Position numbers and translations under genes: made by a program
The notes under the pieces: generated by a model
What the model was told of the DNA's origin: nothing
Databases searched by the model: none
What the model saw: only the letters and a program-made list of their open reading frames with translations
In this document: positions 47,401 to 56,095 of the stretch, in pieces
How the letters are laid out: each line of letters begins with the position of its first letter
Position numbering within the stretch: the stretch's first letter is position 1
Source of the DNA: Polytrichum commune
Taxonomy: Eukaryota; Streptophyta; Polytrichopsida; Polytrichales; Polytrichaceae
Assembly (NCBI GenBank): GCA_950295325.1
Contig: OX485804.1
Span: 40,846,429-40,910,428, forward strand
DNA length: 64,000 bases
Direction of reading: 5' to 3'

Positions 47401-50000
47401 ACTAAATCGGTGACACTAAATACAACATTTAGTGTATTGAATGAAAGGAGGTTGTAAGTAGCATTGAATCATACCTTACAATACACGGTGGTTGTAAGAC
47501 TACCACGTAGCTGCAAACGAAGCCTCGCCATTAAGTACGAGTAGTGTGTTCCCAATAGTGCTCTGCAAAACCACATCTACAATACTATGCATCCTTCATC
47601 CTTTATACATGTGTCAAAATTCGTCTAGACCTCGGTCCACCATTTCAATATTTTAATTGGAATATGTGTAGATGATTATATGTAATGGGTTCATCATATT
47701 GTGCTTCATTAGATTAGAGGTACACATGGGTGTACACTTCTTTGAGAGTGGAAGCCAAGTGCTTGTTGGACCCCTTGTTAAACTTTCCCTACATATACAA
47801 ATTCTTCATGACCAGGAAGACTATACATACAAATAATAGACTACATAATATTTTCATGTATGTTTATGGATATTCTGAACTTTTAGAGTAAGTTGTTTTG
47901 ATTACGTTTTTGGTAAGATGAATTTATAGAAGTGCAGACTCAATTTCATGGTTTTACAAACCAATTTAGCGATAGGGTGTACGAATTTCATTGGAATCGT
48001 GAACCAAGTTCACTATATAGACCATCAATTTAGCTTGAGCTTTCAGCCAATTTCATTAGATGTTGCGAACAATTTCATGATTTGGTATCCTTATTCACAA
48101 TTTCCAAAAATCACTTTCATGAACTATATAACTTTATTTCACAAAGAATGGTACATCATGTATAAGATTCTCCTAATCGATCCCCACGACTAGCTCTACC
48201 AAAATTGGCGTCAAGGCTAGAGACTTCTAGGTAAACACAAAACAAAGAGGAACCAATGAACAACAAGAAGGCAAAGTATAAGAAATAAGGAGGCAAGCAA
48301 TTGAGAATACAAAAACCACAAAGTCCAAGAAGATTTATGAAATTGGTTTGAAAGATTCATGAAAGTTGTTAGATGTAAAAGTCCACTATCATATAATCAA
48401 GATGTGCCACATGTCAAGTTGGTTTAGAAGAATCATGAACTAATTTAGAAGGTTCATGAAATTGGTAGAACACTCTGGTAACAGTGATTGGGAGCTTCAT
48501 GAACTAGCTTGGAACCTTCATAACATTGAGTTTGCACTTATGTGAAGCCCTCTTACCAAAGGAGTATGTATACATAGTATAAGCAACTAGAAGAAAAAAA
48601 AGGTATTTGTTATATATGCTCATAAATCACTTTCCATTGACAAAGGCATTGAAGTATGAAGTCACAACTCATCATTCATTCTCCTCTCACCGGATATGTA
48701 GTCCTTAATTACCCATATAGAATACAACCCCTCGTAGGCCAACCAAGCATAATAGATCATGAATGAGTTATTAATACCTGCATGCTGACAAAGCTCCAAA
48801 TGAGAGAGCACAAGCATAGCCCCGCACATTTCCGCCACGTTCAGGTCCTACAGTCACCCAAATTTCTCTAGTGACATATTGCCCATTGTTTAGAAATATA
48901 GAAATTTAAAGTTGTTTAATCAAATTCAAGATCAACATCCTAGATGGGTCCACTTACTATGTTGACACCATTTCCTATTTATTTATTTCCAAGTGCACAA
49001 ATGTTTAGTGCTTCGGACCCTTATGTCTTTGTCACAAATGCCAATTTAATTTCAACCACAATCATACTTGAGATTGGTTGAGTTTTTTATTGAAATACCT
49101 TTTCAAAACATTGTTCACTGTTAACTAGAGGGATTTAAGTGGCATGAATGAGATGGAGATCTAAGATTCAACCTAAACTCGGTATACATGGCCTATCATT
49201 CTTGAAAAGGAGGTTTATTTTTGTTGGGAAGGATCCTCCCCCCTCCTCTCCACAAGGGCTTAACATGTTGTGTTTGGTGCAATGTTCAGTGTTCAAAAGT
49301 GAAATATCATACCATCTTGCAAAAATTTGACAATCATATTCAAGATGATTGGTCCAATAAAGCCCAATGTATCGTTTAGCACCTATCATATTTGCAAACC
49401 AAAATTAGTTCTAATGATCAAACATCCTACTTTACTCCAAAGAATGAGGATGCATAAAGTATATTCCATCCATTTTTTACGTCAACGCCTCGTTATTGTT
49501 GCTTTCAAAAACACATCATTCATATAAATAAATATCTGAGAAATTGGTTTCCCAACCTTTATGAAGCCAATGAAAACATAGTCCCATCCATAAGCCATGA
49601 AAATTGCTCGAAGCAATGAGGCGTCCTCTTTCCGTTGTCCCCTCTCTTCCTCCCAACACCTCCATAGCCGGTCACAACACATCTTGGTGTCTAGATCCTT
49701 CGGAACATCGAACAAGTCCTCATGGTTGAGTTGCCGTTGATTACCAAGGGCCATCAACGGATTCACCCACTTAAATGACACCCACTCCCACCAATTCGTA
49801 CGCGGGATGCCCTACACAACCAAGTCTTTAAGTTGGTGTTGTTTTGTGAAACTTGCACACATTTTCCATGTTCCATGAACTTCAAGTTTAGTTGAACTCA
49901 CAACATAATATAGAGTACATTATACCTTCAGAGCTCGCCAAAACATTGTACGCACATACACTTTCAATGAATGGAACACGCCGCTTCCTTCCCGTTCCAT
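20301..50000 (-). CDS. ABCC-family full transporter, ABCC13 (MRP11)/human MRP7-type
   Basis: Thirty-one exons, all GT/AG with consistent phase, sum to 4,149 nt (1,382 residues plus stop) when one of the two alternative exons at 32020-32294 is used. Domain order is TMD1 (exons 42551-49811), NBD1 (38613-40992), linker (36967-38157), TMD2 (23697-34806) and NBD2 (20301-23409). NBD1 has Walker A GKVGAGKS, signature [13 protein letters not shown] and Walker [16 protein letters not shown]2 has GRTGAGKSS, a variant signature [24 protein letters not shown] and TIAHR. The [14 protein letters not shown] motif before NBD2 and the variant NBD2 signature point to the ABCC13/MRP7 branch. ABCC proteins export amphipathic anions or conjugates from cytosol across vacuolar or plasma membranes; the substrate here is unknown. 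The first ATG used is at 50000. An additional N-terminal region (TMD0) was not found, though one upstream exon is possible. Repeats fill the introns but no coding lesion was seen. Confidence 0.9.
23697..34806 (-). CDS. ABCC gene: TMD2 exons
   Basis: Exons 34653-34806, 34021-34196, one of 32183-32294 or 32020-32131, 30503-30556, 29777-29899, 28312-28410, 27383-27478 and 23697-23807. Family landmarks in order are [33 protein letters not shown], DDx[56 protein letters not shown] and [13 protein letters not shown]. The intron 23808-27382 holds the foldback element. The intron after 34021 holds a pogo-like element, and the intron 29900-30502 is mostly minisatellite. Confidence 0.88.
24065..24445 (-). 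repeat. Dispersed repeat R1, inverted copy
   Basis: Reverse-orientation copy of the family at 9323-9730. CAAGGCTAGCTTGGCC and the block GAATTTTAGGATCTAAAATA are the mirrored landmarks. It lies just left of the foldback element in the same ABCC intron. Confidence 0.65.
24866..25730. repeat. Two 470-bp units and TTGTCCTTCA arrays in the foldback left arm
   Basis: The block GTAGGATTGAAGG at 24931 recurs as GTAGGATTCAAGG at 25401, and homology follows for about 330 bp (CTCCATATAACCCATATT, GTGCACTTCAT, AAAACATGTAATTAACTTGG). Each unit begins with copies of TTGTCCTTCA: four in the first and six in the second. The right arm mirrors this between about 26095 and 26957. Confidence 0.8.
25727..26100. 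repeat. Minisatellite at the foldback centre
   Basis: Units built on TATGAATACTTTTATGTATC and AATGTGTATC alternate up to the hairpin loop and are mirrored on the other side. The left arm has one extra 36-bp unit. Confidence 0.75.
28005..28150. repeat. Degenerate relative of the 42-kb palindromic MITE
   Basis: Shares GTGTGGAGGTTTGAAC, GGGTCAAACTCATTT and GGTGCTAAAAT in order with 41857-42176, around a GGCATGCC centre. Only part of the arms remains. It lies in an ABCC intron between 27478 and 28312. Confidence 0.5.
29008..29710 (+). repeat. Dispersed repeat R1, two copies in tandem
   Basis: Copies at about 29008-29292 and 29310-29710 in the same orientation, each with AGCTTGTC, CCAAGCTAGCCTTG, GAGATTTAGG and the closing CTCTCAAA block. 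The second copy ends about 65 bp from the ABCC exon 29777-29899. Confidence 0.65.
29912..30410. repeat. Minisatellite, five units of 96-99 bp
   Basis: Unit starts recognised by ACCCTGAAAACCAATATGTG-like blocks at 29921, 30020, 30116, 30215 and 30314. Units differ by a few substitutions and a 3-bp indel (CTCCTCTAAATC against CTCTAAATC). It fills most of the 603-bp ABCC intron 29900-30502. On the transcribed strand each unit carries GGTTTTCAGG or a close variant, which resembles a 3' splice acceptor. Confidence 0.85.
31320..31765 (+). repeat. Dispersed repeat R1, copy 5
   Basis: Shares CTAGCTTGTC, ACTAGGATCGGTGGACCAA, GCTTATGCATAAAGTGGCCC and the closing CTCTTTGAAAGA block with the copies at 29.0-29.7 kb. 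A poly-A-rich insert (about 31464-31482) interrupts it. Confidence 0.6.
32020..32294 (-). CDS. Pair of mutually exclusive TMD2 exons in the ABCC gene
   Basis: Upstream copy 32183-32294 encodes (R)[14 protein letters not shown]..., and downstream copy 32020-32131 encodes (R)[14 protein letters not shown].... Each is exactly 112 bp, starts by completing the AG|N arginine codon left by the exon ending at 34021, and ends with CAG in phase 0 before a GT donor. Over 37 residues 20 are identical, including DLY, DD, LPF, LL, TG and VLVL. The copies are separated by 51 nt (32132-32182), which begins GT and ends CAG. If both are spliced in, the second reads ATT CTC CTC TGA, a stop. If both are skipped, the next exon at 30556 reads out of frame to a TGA within seven codons. 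Only single inclusion keeps the protein. Confidence 0.85.
32892..33266. repeat. Inverted-repeat element with CCCAACCATGAGCTATGG ends
   Basis: The left end 32892-32920 and the right end 33238-33266 are inverted copies of a 29-bp block with a few mismatches. Related single copies of the core CCATGAGCTATG occur near 33303, 33363, 36168 and 37403, so the motif is dispersed. There is no coding capacity. It lies in the ABCC intron between 34021 and 32294. Confidence 0.5.
33536..33987 (+). mobile_element. Pogo/Tc1-mariner-like element with TA target duplication
   Basis: Ends are AGTAATCTCCCCTTGAAGTA on the left and, read inward, CAGTAATCTCCCGCTCAAGT on the right, flanked by TA at 33534-33535 and 33988-33989. 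The 452-bp body encodes an 84-residue frame (33662-33916) ending [11 protein letters not shown], which recalls the short aromatic tail motif of pogo-like transposases; the catalytic domain is absent. It stops 34 bp from the donor of ABCC exon 34021-34196. Confidence 0.65.
34918..36886. mobile_element. Possible small retroelement flanked by direct repeats
   Basis: About 170 bp at 34918-35092 recurs in the same orientation at 36700-36886 (GGCATTAAAAT, CATGTTGAT/CATGTTAAT, TTGTAGTAGCAAG or TGTAGTAGCAAG, GATGATGAA). Between them 35500-36470 is GC-rich, with CCCATATAAGCC (TATA-like) and repeated CCCGGG/CACTCC blocks, like a retroelement promoter or LTR. No enzyme motifs were seen. All of it lies in the ABCC intron between exons 34806 and 36967. 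Confidence 0.4.
36967..38157 (-). CDS. ABCC gene: NBD1-TMD2 linker exons
   Basis: Exon 37911-38157 ([20 protein letters not shown] through a low-complexity Ala/Ser/Thr-rich linker) and exon 36967-37216, ending [17 protein letters not shown], the conserved E-x-RKEGRV motif that precedes TMD2. The acceptor of the second exon is ambiguous: AG sites at 37216 and 37204 both keep frame and would add or drop four residues. Confidence 0.82.
38613..40992 (-). CDS. ABCC gene: NBD1 exons
   Basis: Exons 40663-40992, 39650-39751, 39423-39490, 39069-39200 and 38613-38760. Order of motifs is [66 protein letters not shown] and [17 protein letters not shown]. As in other ABCC proteins, the Walker B glutamate is Asp. 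The switch-loop position reads CTYHSE where the related plant sequence I recall reads CTHN, so the histidine may be displaced by one residue. Confidence 0.9.
41857..42176. mobile_element. Palindromic MITE with TA flanks
   Basis: A 320-bp inverted repeat with almost no loop; the centre is CGCATGCG at 42013-42020. It begins TAGAGTTAT and ends ATAACTCTA, consistent with a TA target duplication around GAGTTAT ends (Stowaway/mariner-like). Arms differ at a few positions, such as a six-base block near 41980. It lies in the ABCC intron between exons 42551 and 40992. Confidence 0.75.
42551..49811 (-). CDS. ABCC gene: TMD1 exons
   Basis: Exons 49557-49811, 49313-49382, 48778-48847, 47475-47562, 46826-46944, 46571-46668, 46309-46375, 44025-44142, 42825-42941 and 42551-42631. 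Family landmarks are [96 protein letters not shown] and [14 protein letters not shown]. An AT-hook transposon-like insert (44353-45635) sits in the intron before 44142. The exon ending at 44025 uses a GTGCGT donor. Confidence 0.88.
43797..43950. mobile_element. MITE, family A, copy 2
   Basis: Inverted repeat with ACATTATTCA at the left and TGAATAATGT at the right, arms of about 60 bp (GACTGACAGTATTCCACAAA mirrored). Same family as 9159-9319. It ends 75 bp from the ABCC exon donor at 44025. Confidence 0.75.
44353..45635 (+). mobile_element. Transposon-like insert with an AT-hook ORF and one stop
   Basis: Inverted ends CCCAGGGGTGCACCTTTCAT (left) and CCCGGGGGGTGCACCTTTCAT minus its first base (right, read inward) bound about 1.28 kb. 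Inside, one plus-strand frame runs 44664-45446 with a single TGA at 44916-44918. Upstream of the stop are an acidic segment and [10 protein letters not shown]. Downstream come an AT-hook-like basic motif [11 protein letters not shown], then [12 protein letters not shown] and [10 protein letters not shown] have an impression of an uncharacterised plant transposon-associated family but cannot name it. No target duplication was found. It lies in the ABCC intron 44143-46308, antisense to the gene. Confidence 0.5.
45840..46022. repeat. Dispersed repeat, copy 2 (partner of 8250-8440)
   Basis: Same orientation and landmark order as 8250-8440 (GAGTTTGAGAAA, AAGTTCAAG, GAATCTAT, CAACATGTA, TTGGACTTGG, GATCTTGACCGA), diverged by substitutions and small indels. 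Confidence 0.6.
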
Positions 50001-50419
50001 CTACACATGAGTTAAGGGGAAAATTAGATGAAAATAACTAGGTACAAATAAAAGCAATGACTTCATGTGAAGCATTTGGTCTTCATATTAGAGATTCAAG
50101 TTATGTTTGTGCATACATGCAATATTCCTTTTCGCCGGTAGTTGAGAATTAGGTTTAGAAACCTGTTTGGTATGATTGTGGTCATCGATACAACCAATGA
50201 AATCAAGGTCATGGTATCTATGCTTTTAGACAGCATGCCTACACAAAACCTAATAGTTGGTTGTGTGGCAGATCTATTGTTCACAAGAACTCTAAACTAT
50301 GAAGGCCATTGAATTACAATATCGTTGAAATGTCACCGTGGACAATTTTGGACTTGCATGTGTGTTTCATGCATTCTAAGAAACCCTTTCAACAATCAAA
50401 TATGTTATCAGAAACGTAC

Positions 50420-50474
50420 ATGTTGAGAATGTCCCCATTCCAACAACGGCTCCGTGTCTTCAAAGGGTGTTGCT
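50420..50474 (-). other. Candidate N-terminal exon of the ABCC gene
   Basis: A 55-bp open stretch with an AG acceptor above 50474 and a GTACGT donor below 50420 ends in phase 0, compatible with the exon starting at 50000. It reads ATPFEDTEPLLEWGHSQH; an EPLL-type acidic-dileucine segment is common just before TMD1 in plant ABCC proteins. If real, the ATG at 50000 is internal and the N-terminus lies further upstream. Confidence 0.4.
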
Positions 50475-53400
50475 CTACAAGAACTGCACAAATAGCCCCC
50501 CTTAAACATGAGAACGGAATTAGATTTCACTATGAATATGACAATAATGCCATGTAATTCAATCATTTTCCTAGGGTTTACCATGACACTATAGCAAGAT
50601 GGGTGAATACAATAATTATGACACAAAAATTTGAGGTGAAGGAGTTATAAATGAACGGCCTCTTCACACATACAATCGATACCACCTTCAATGGTGGGCT
50701 CTAACCTGGTTTCCAATGCTTCAATTTGAATATTAATTGGCCGATTTGGAGGCCTTCTCATGGTCTTAGTTGCCTTTGTTTCCAGCGTCTCATGGCTCAT
50801 CAAAGGCCCTTTCCCCTTATTCATTTTTGGATCAACACCCATGTGCTTTAACAAGTTCTTGTATAAAGCTCAAAACAATCACGGCCATTGTAGCAAAACA
50901 ATCCATTATAACAACTCGATTGTAACACCTCAAAATAACACATATTAACAATGTAGTCCTTGTAAATCTCATAAATTGATTGCCTCGAGTAATCTTTTGT
51001 AAGCCGTATAACCTAAATATAGTTCACCATGTTCCAAAGAGCCGAAACTTTGTTCTTGGTGTGTGCTCGGTAACTTGCAACGATGCAAAAACAAAATCTC
51101 ACAAAAGCCATCCGATTCATTCGTGGGATTTGTTATGTTTACATTGTCATGAATTGGATTGGTGGTAAGTTGGGTTTCACCTTCTTCTTTAATTTAATAG
51201 CCAAAATTAGGGCGAACTGACAAAGAATTTTTTGCAAGAATTCTCATTGCGTGAATGTTCACATGTTGTTGTTGTTGTTTTTGGTGGAAAAGATGACTTA
51301 TAATGAGATCGTTAAGTGGTATGCGAGGTTTTAGAAGACTATGATTCATCATTGGCTTAGTGTTTAAGCTAAGTATTCGGTCATGCTAAGAAAGTCTCCA
51401 TTTCAACTAGGTATTTGCACCGTTTAGAGCACATGCCTAGCGCATCACACAAGGTCATCATCGAATTCGAAGGCCTAATTAGCTTTTAGAATAAGTGATA
51501 CAAATTGCATTGTAGTGGTCACCCCCTTAATTGGCAATTTTGGACCTCAAGATTGCCAACTTGACTCAAAAGACACAAGGCGATATCTACTGATCTCCTA
51601 TGTTTAGGAGCCTAAAATATTGTACAATGAATGGGGAGAACCAGCTACTACATTGTTTTGTCTAATTAGTGTGGATGGCAAATTCATGTGGGTTGGAATT
51701 AAGTGTGGCCCACATTAATTTTATAATACTTTCCTTGGTTAAAACTAGTCATTTCATAGCACTTGCCTTGTCTTGAATTTTCATCCAAAAATGCCGATGA
51801 AAAAGCCTACATTAATTTTTCACACTGGAAACTACAATGGGCCACTTCAAATAGTTATGTATATAAATAGGGTGGATAATTGGGAATTAGTGTGGCCCGA
51901 ACTAATTAGACAAAAAAATGTAGTTATGGATCAACCAATTCGTTTTCTCACATTACCGGCTCAAATTTGAAACTCTAGGAAATGAACCTAACCATATTTT
52001 GGGGATTAAATTAAGTTAAAATACAAGGAATAACCAAAGCATCTCAATGAACAACTAGTTGGAAATGAAGAAGTAAAGATAACGACCAAGTTGGCCAAAT
52101 TTCTCCCCGTACACAGCTACCGTAGCCATGTTTTTAAATGCTCAATATCTTCTAGGCTGTACCATGTCATTTCAAAATACAGTTTAGGACAAAAGTATAT
52201 TGCTAAGCGTTTTTTAAACTGCTCATAAATGAATAAAAGTAACGTCGGGGTTGAGTTTATACACCAACGTGAATGGGAGCCCGTTCTTCTATACCATGGT
52301 CATGTTTAACCAAGCATCACAGTAAGGGTACTTCCATCCTCTCGGAAGGTGGGCTCCTTTAGTTTAATATGTGCAAGACCTTGCGTCTAAGGGGGGGTCT
52401 CTGGGGGGTTGTTTGTTGTCTAGTTTTCCTTTTGTTTAATATCATATATGTGAGGTATTTGATGGTAATTTGGTGTATTTGCTTCATGAGTGTTTTGACT
52501 TCATTTTTGGGTATTTGGAGTCATTCTTGTTTGGACATGTGGACAATAAAGTAGGGGTGACAACACTTCCATGTAGCGGCCAAGTCAGCAAAGGTATTGG
52601 ACGAAAAAAATCCAACTGCCCATCCAGATGATAGTGTGTTTTATTTCCACTTGGACAATAAATATCAATGGTTGGAAAAAATTTAGGCAGAACTTGAAAT
52701 TTAAAGAGGAGTTGACCACATGTACGTTCATGAAGCTCAACTTACCTTTGATCTGATTGAAAGAAAAAAAACCAATCCTCAAAAGCTTGTGAGTGTGGTT
52801 TTTGAAATTGGCGTATTGCACATTGATCGTTTTCTAAGTTGGTGTTCTTCTAGTATTCAAGCCTTCCCAAAGCATACGGATTGAAAGGTCGGCCAACTAA
52901 AAGTTAGGAGATCGTGTGTAAAGCTTCACAAACATCAACAATGTCTAATGTCTTCGCTAGAATTGGAAACCAGAAGAGCCTTCTTCCGTGCTGTACCCTA
53001 ATTTATGAAACAATGAACAAATCCAGTGTGCCCTCTCAATTCCAAATTTGACACTTTGCACAAAAAACAATCAATATCAATTGCAACTAATATGAAGCGT
53101 AACTCATTCATGCCAACACCCAAGTTGGTATGAACATCTCTCTCTCTCTCTCAGGGAAGTGAACCCAAAATAAACACCGATTGTAAACTCTCAAAATCTT
53201 CTCTACTGTTAACATGTTTGTTCATTTTCAAGTGCAACCCTAAGTGAGCAGTGTATTTGGAAGAGCTGAAGGCTGTTCATTCTAGGCTCCAATACCTTAC
53301 CTTACGGAGAACATTAAGATCTTGATGGGAGACCCTAACCCCTTATGCACCTAGATGTCCTAAAATGAAACTCTCAAACCTCACGTGGATGAATCTTGCT

Positions 53401-53700
53401 CACAAATAGGTCATTTTCACATGTATGGTGCCAAACACTTATAACTGACAAACCCAATTTCGAGAGCCCAAATTGGAAGCTAAAACACATTTATCAATTT
53501 AACTCATTTTACATAGGTCCTCAAGTGTCTAGCCAAAAAAAAGGCTCCTCCAATTGACTGTTTTGTGATTAAAGATTAAAGCATTTTATGTTCATTTTCA
53601 TTAGCACTCGTTTATCAATACCAGCAATTTGCTAATTTGCTTTTTTTTTTAGCATCTATGTCTCCATGAAAAAAAAAAAGATAATTCAATTTGGAAAATA
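50475..53700. other. Region upstream of the recognised ABCC exons
   Basis: No exon with family resemblance was found. If the transporter has a TMD0 or a longer N-terminus, its exons and the promoter should lie here, but no hydrophobic open stretch with clear splice sites convinced me. Simple tracts are a (TC)n near 53140 and poly-A/T runs near 53641-53680. Confidence 0.4.
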
Positions 53701-56095
53701 ACAGAACGAAGCCAGAGCAAAGTTCTTTCTGAGCTCTTTCCAACATTGTGTCTAATTGGTGTGCAGCATTTTCCTTTGCAATTCTAGCGAAGGGGAAAAT
53801 TGTGCTAGAAATAAGTGTCCAGCACCAAAGCTATTGGAATTGTCTATCATCTTCAAAAGCTCAATCACAAAAATTCATCCATGGTTTTTCTCTACACCTC
53901 ATGAAGTGTTCAACTCTCAGAATGCACTTCGACACTTCTGCCATTTGAAGAATAGAAGCAGTTCCTCCTTGAAAGACATCTCATAACATGCATTTTAGAA
54001 TGTACATTGAATTGTCTGAATCCCACACCTAAAAAGTTCTCGACACTTTGTTCGAACTGACATAGGGGTACAGTGCTTTTACACAACTGCAACAAGTTCC
54101 TGGCTATGTGACAACTCTAAGGAAAGCACGTCCATACTCGAGGAATGACACAGCACAATAATACCACAACTCAGAGATGCATTGACAATGCTTCTGCACT
54201 CCAAATTTTGACTCTTTCTTTGTAGATGTAGAATCTTGAAACTTCTGGAAATTTAGATAGATAGAATGGGTAGCATCAAGGCAAAATTGGTACACTATTC
54301 CATGAAAAGATGGCACAAGCTTTACTAGCACAGTGAAGTGTATTTACAAATGAAATATACACTTTTGGACTAGCCGAGGGACATCCTGAACCTGTTTCTT
54401 CCAAGACTCGAAATATAGTAATAGAAGTACAGACCAGACACATGCCCCGTGACGACACTCAGGTGCATGTTACTTATCACAATCAAAGAACGTAGAGGAA
54501 TCGTGACCAAGAAATCAACGTTTACCTGAGGTGAAAGATACAACTAAAATCAGCCCAGTGAATTGAATTTAAGAGTTTGTATCAACATAGCAGTTCCCAC
54601 CAGAGTCATAAAGTGAAAACACCATATCAACATCAGCGAATCAGAACAGGAAACATGGAAAGTTCTTACAAAAAAGAGAAAAATAGAAAAGTGGAAGAAA
54701 GCCCCCTCAATCCACATTCAACTTGACCACCTACTGTCACCTACACAGTACAACTTTGGCATGTAAGAATAAACACCACTGACAACATCCTTTTCCAGAT
54801 GGATTGAAGCACACATTTGGACAATTAAAGCATACACAAAAGAACCAAGACATGAAAAATACATACAAGTGACTCTTAACTCCAAATTTATTCAAGGTCC
54901 TTTTCCTGCGACTTTTCATTGTGTAGATGACCTACCTGAAATGTGACGCCCTTTACAGATAAGACCAGGCGCAACATCTGCATTTCTTTACAAACCTAGC
55001 CCATACCCAAATTTACATTCACCACCACAAAGGTAGCACAACCCAGTGATCCATCCACGTCCTTGGATACAAAAGCCATTTCACTCTCAAATTTGCTTCC
55101 CTCGGTCCACATCTTCTGCAACCAGACAGAGCCTGCACTTTCTGATGAGCCATTGTGTATCTATGGTTCACCTCTTCCATGTCTTCGACTGCTTCCTTTC
55201 TCCAGACAGCTTGACACCCAAACTCAGCCAACCAATGGGTGGGTACCACATACAACAGATGTCAGCCACACCTGTAATCACACTTGTTTAAAGTATGTTT
55301 CCTGTCCTCAAAGGGACACTCACAAAAACCCTAGAATGAAGAAAGGAAGGAAGAAAGAAAGAAAAACCCTTGGTTTTAAACCAAACTGCCGATACAATAA
55401 TCCAGGGTTGGGTGTGAGGCCCAAAAGCTTGAGAGCATGGCAAGCCGTGGAAACACTTCTCAACTGACGGCACTATGTCTTGACTGACATAATTGACAAA
55501 TGCGCTGCATAAAATTGCACCTCCTTTTGTGGTACCCTTGAAAAGACCTCTAAGACCTCGACACTGAAGTGATAGATCTCAACCCTCCCTTGCACCTCCC
55601 TAAAATGAAGAAAAGAAAGAAATTCATAGTAATTCGTTCTCAATACTCTTGCAGTAGTTTGGCAGGGACATGTGCAGAGTCCATCTCTTGTCTCGCATTT
55701 CCTCCCACAACCACGACGAGAAACAACCTACTCTACTGTCAATCCTTTAACCAGGTACTACATTGACTCCCCTGCGGCAGATAATCTAAACCTATGAGAA
55801 GTAAGAAAGAAAGATATTAAGTATAGAGTAGGCTAAAGCCCTAGGACTCATAAAAGGACCAAAATGATTGTTCCCACTTCATTGCCATGCAGTAACAATG
55901 ATCCCCTTGTCAGTGTTTGATGCCGCCATGTACATGCACAGGGTCTGCAAAACTTGTGCACTCCCCCAGTAAACCTTGACATTGTTCAATCAACAATCTT
56001 AACAAAAGATTGTTTGAGACTCCTCCACAAGGCCAGACCACCAGACCAACCATAAGGTAAGTCAGAGGCTGCACAGGGAAATTCAGTATTCAAAT
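53701..56095. other. Region downstream of the decapping-scaffold gene
   Basis: This follows the VARICOSE/EDC4 stop on minus, so part must be its 3' untranslated region. Several open frames of 60-134 codons occur on both strands (the largest 55063-55467 on plus) without recognisable domains. A short coding gene or non-coding transcript cannot be excluded. Confidence 0.4.

Noticed and set aside
52585..52821. Minus-strand hydrophobic frame considered as an ABCC TMD0 exon
   Set aside because: No family resemblance and no splice sites giving a compatible phase to the exon at 50000 or 50474.
55063..55467. 134-codon plus-strand open frame downstream of VCS
   Set aside because: Low-complexity, no domain, and it ends in a Lys/Arg-rich run from simple repeats; likely chance in 3' flanking DNA.
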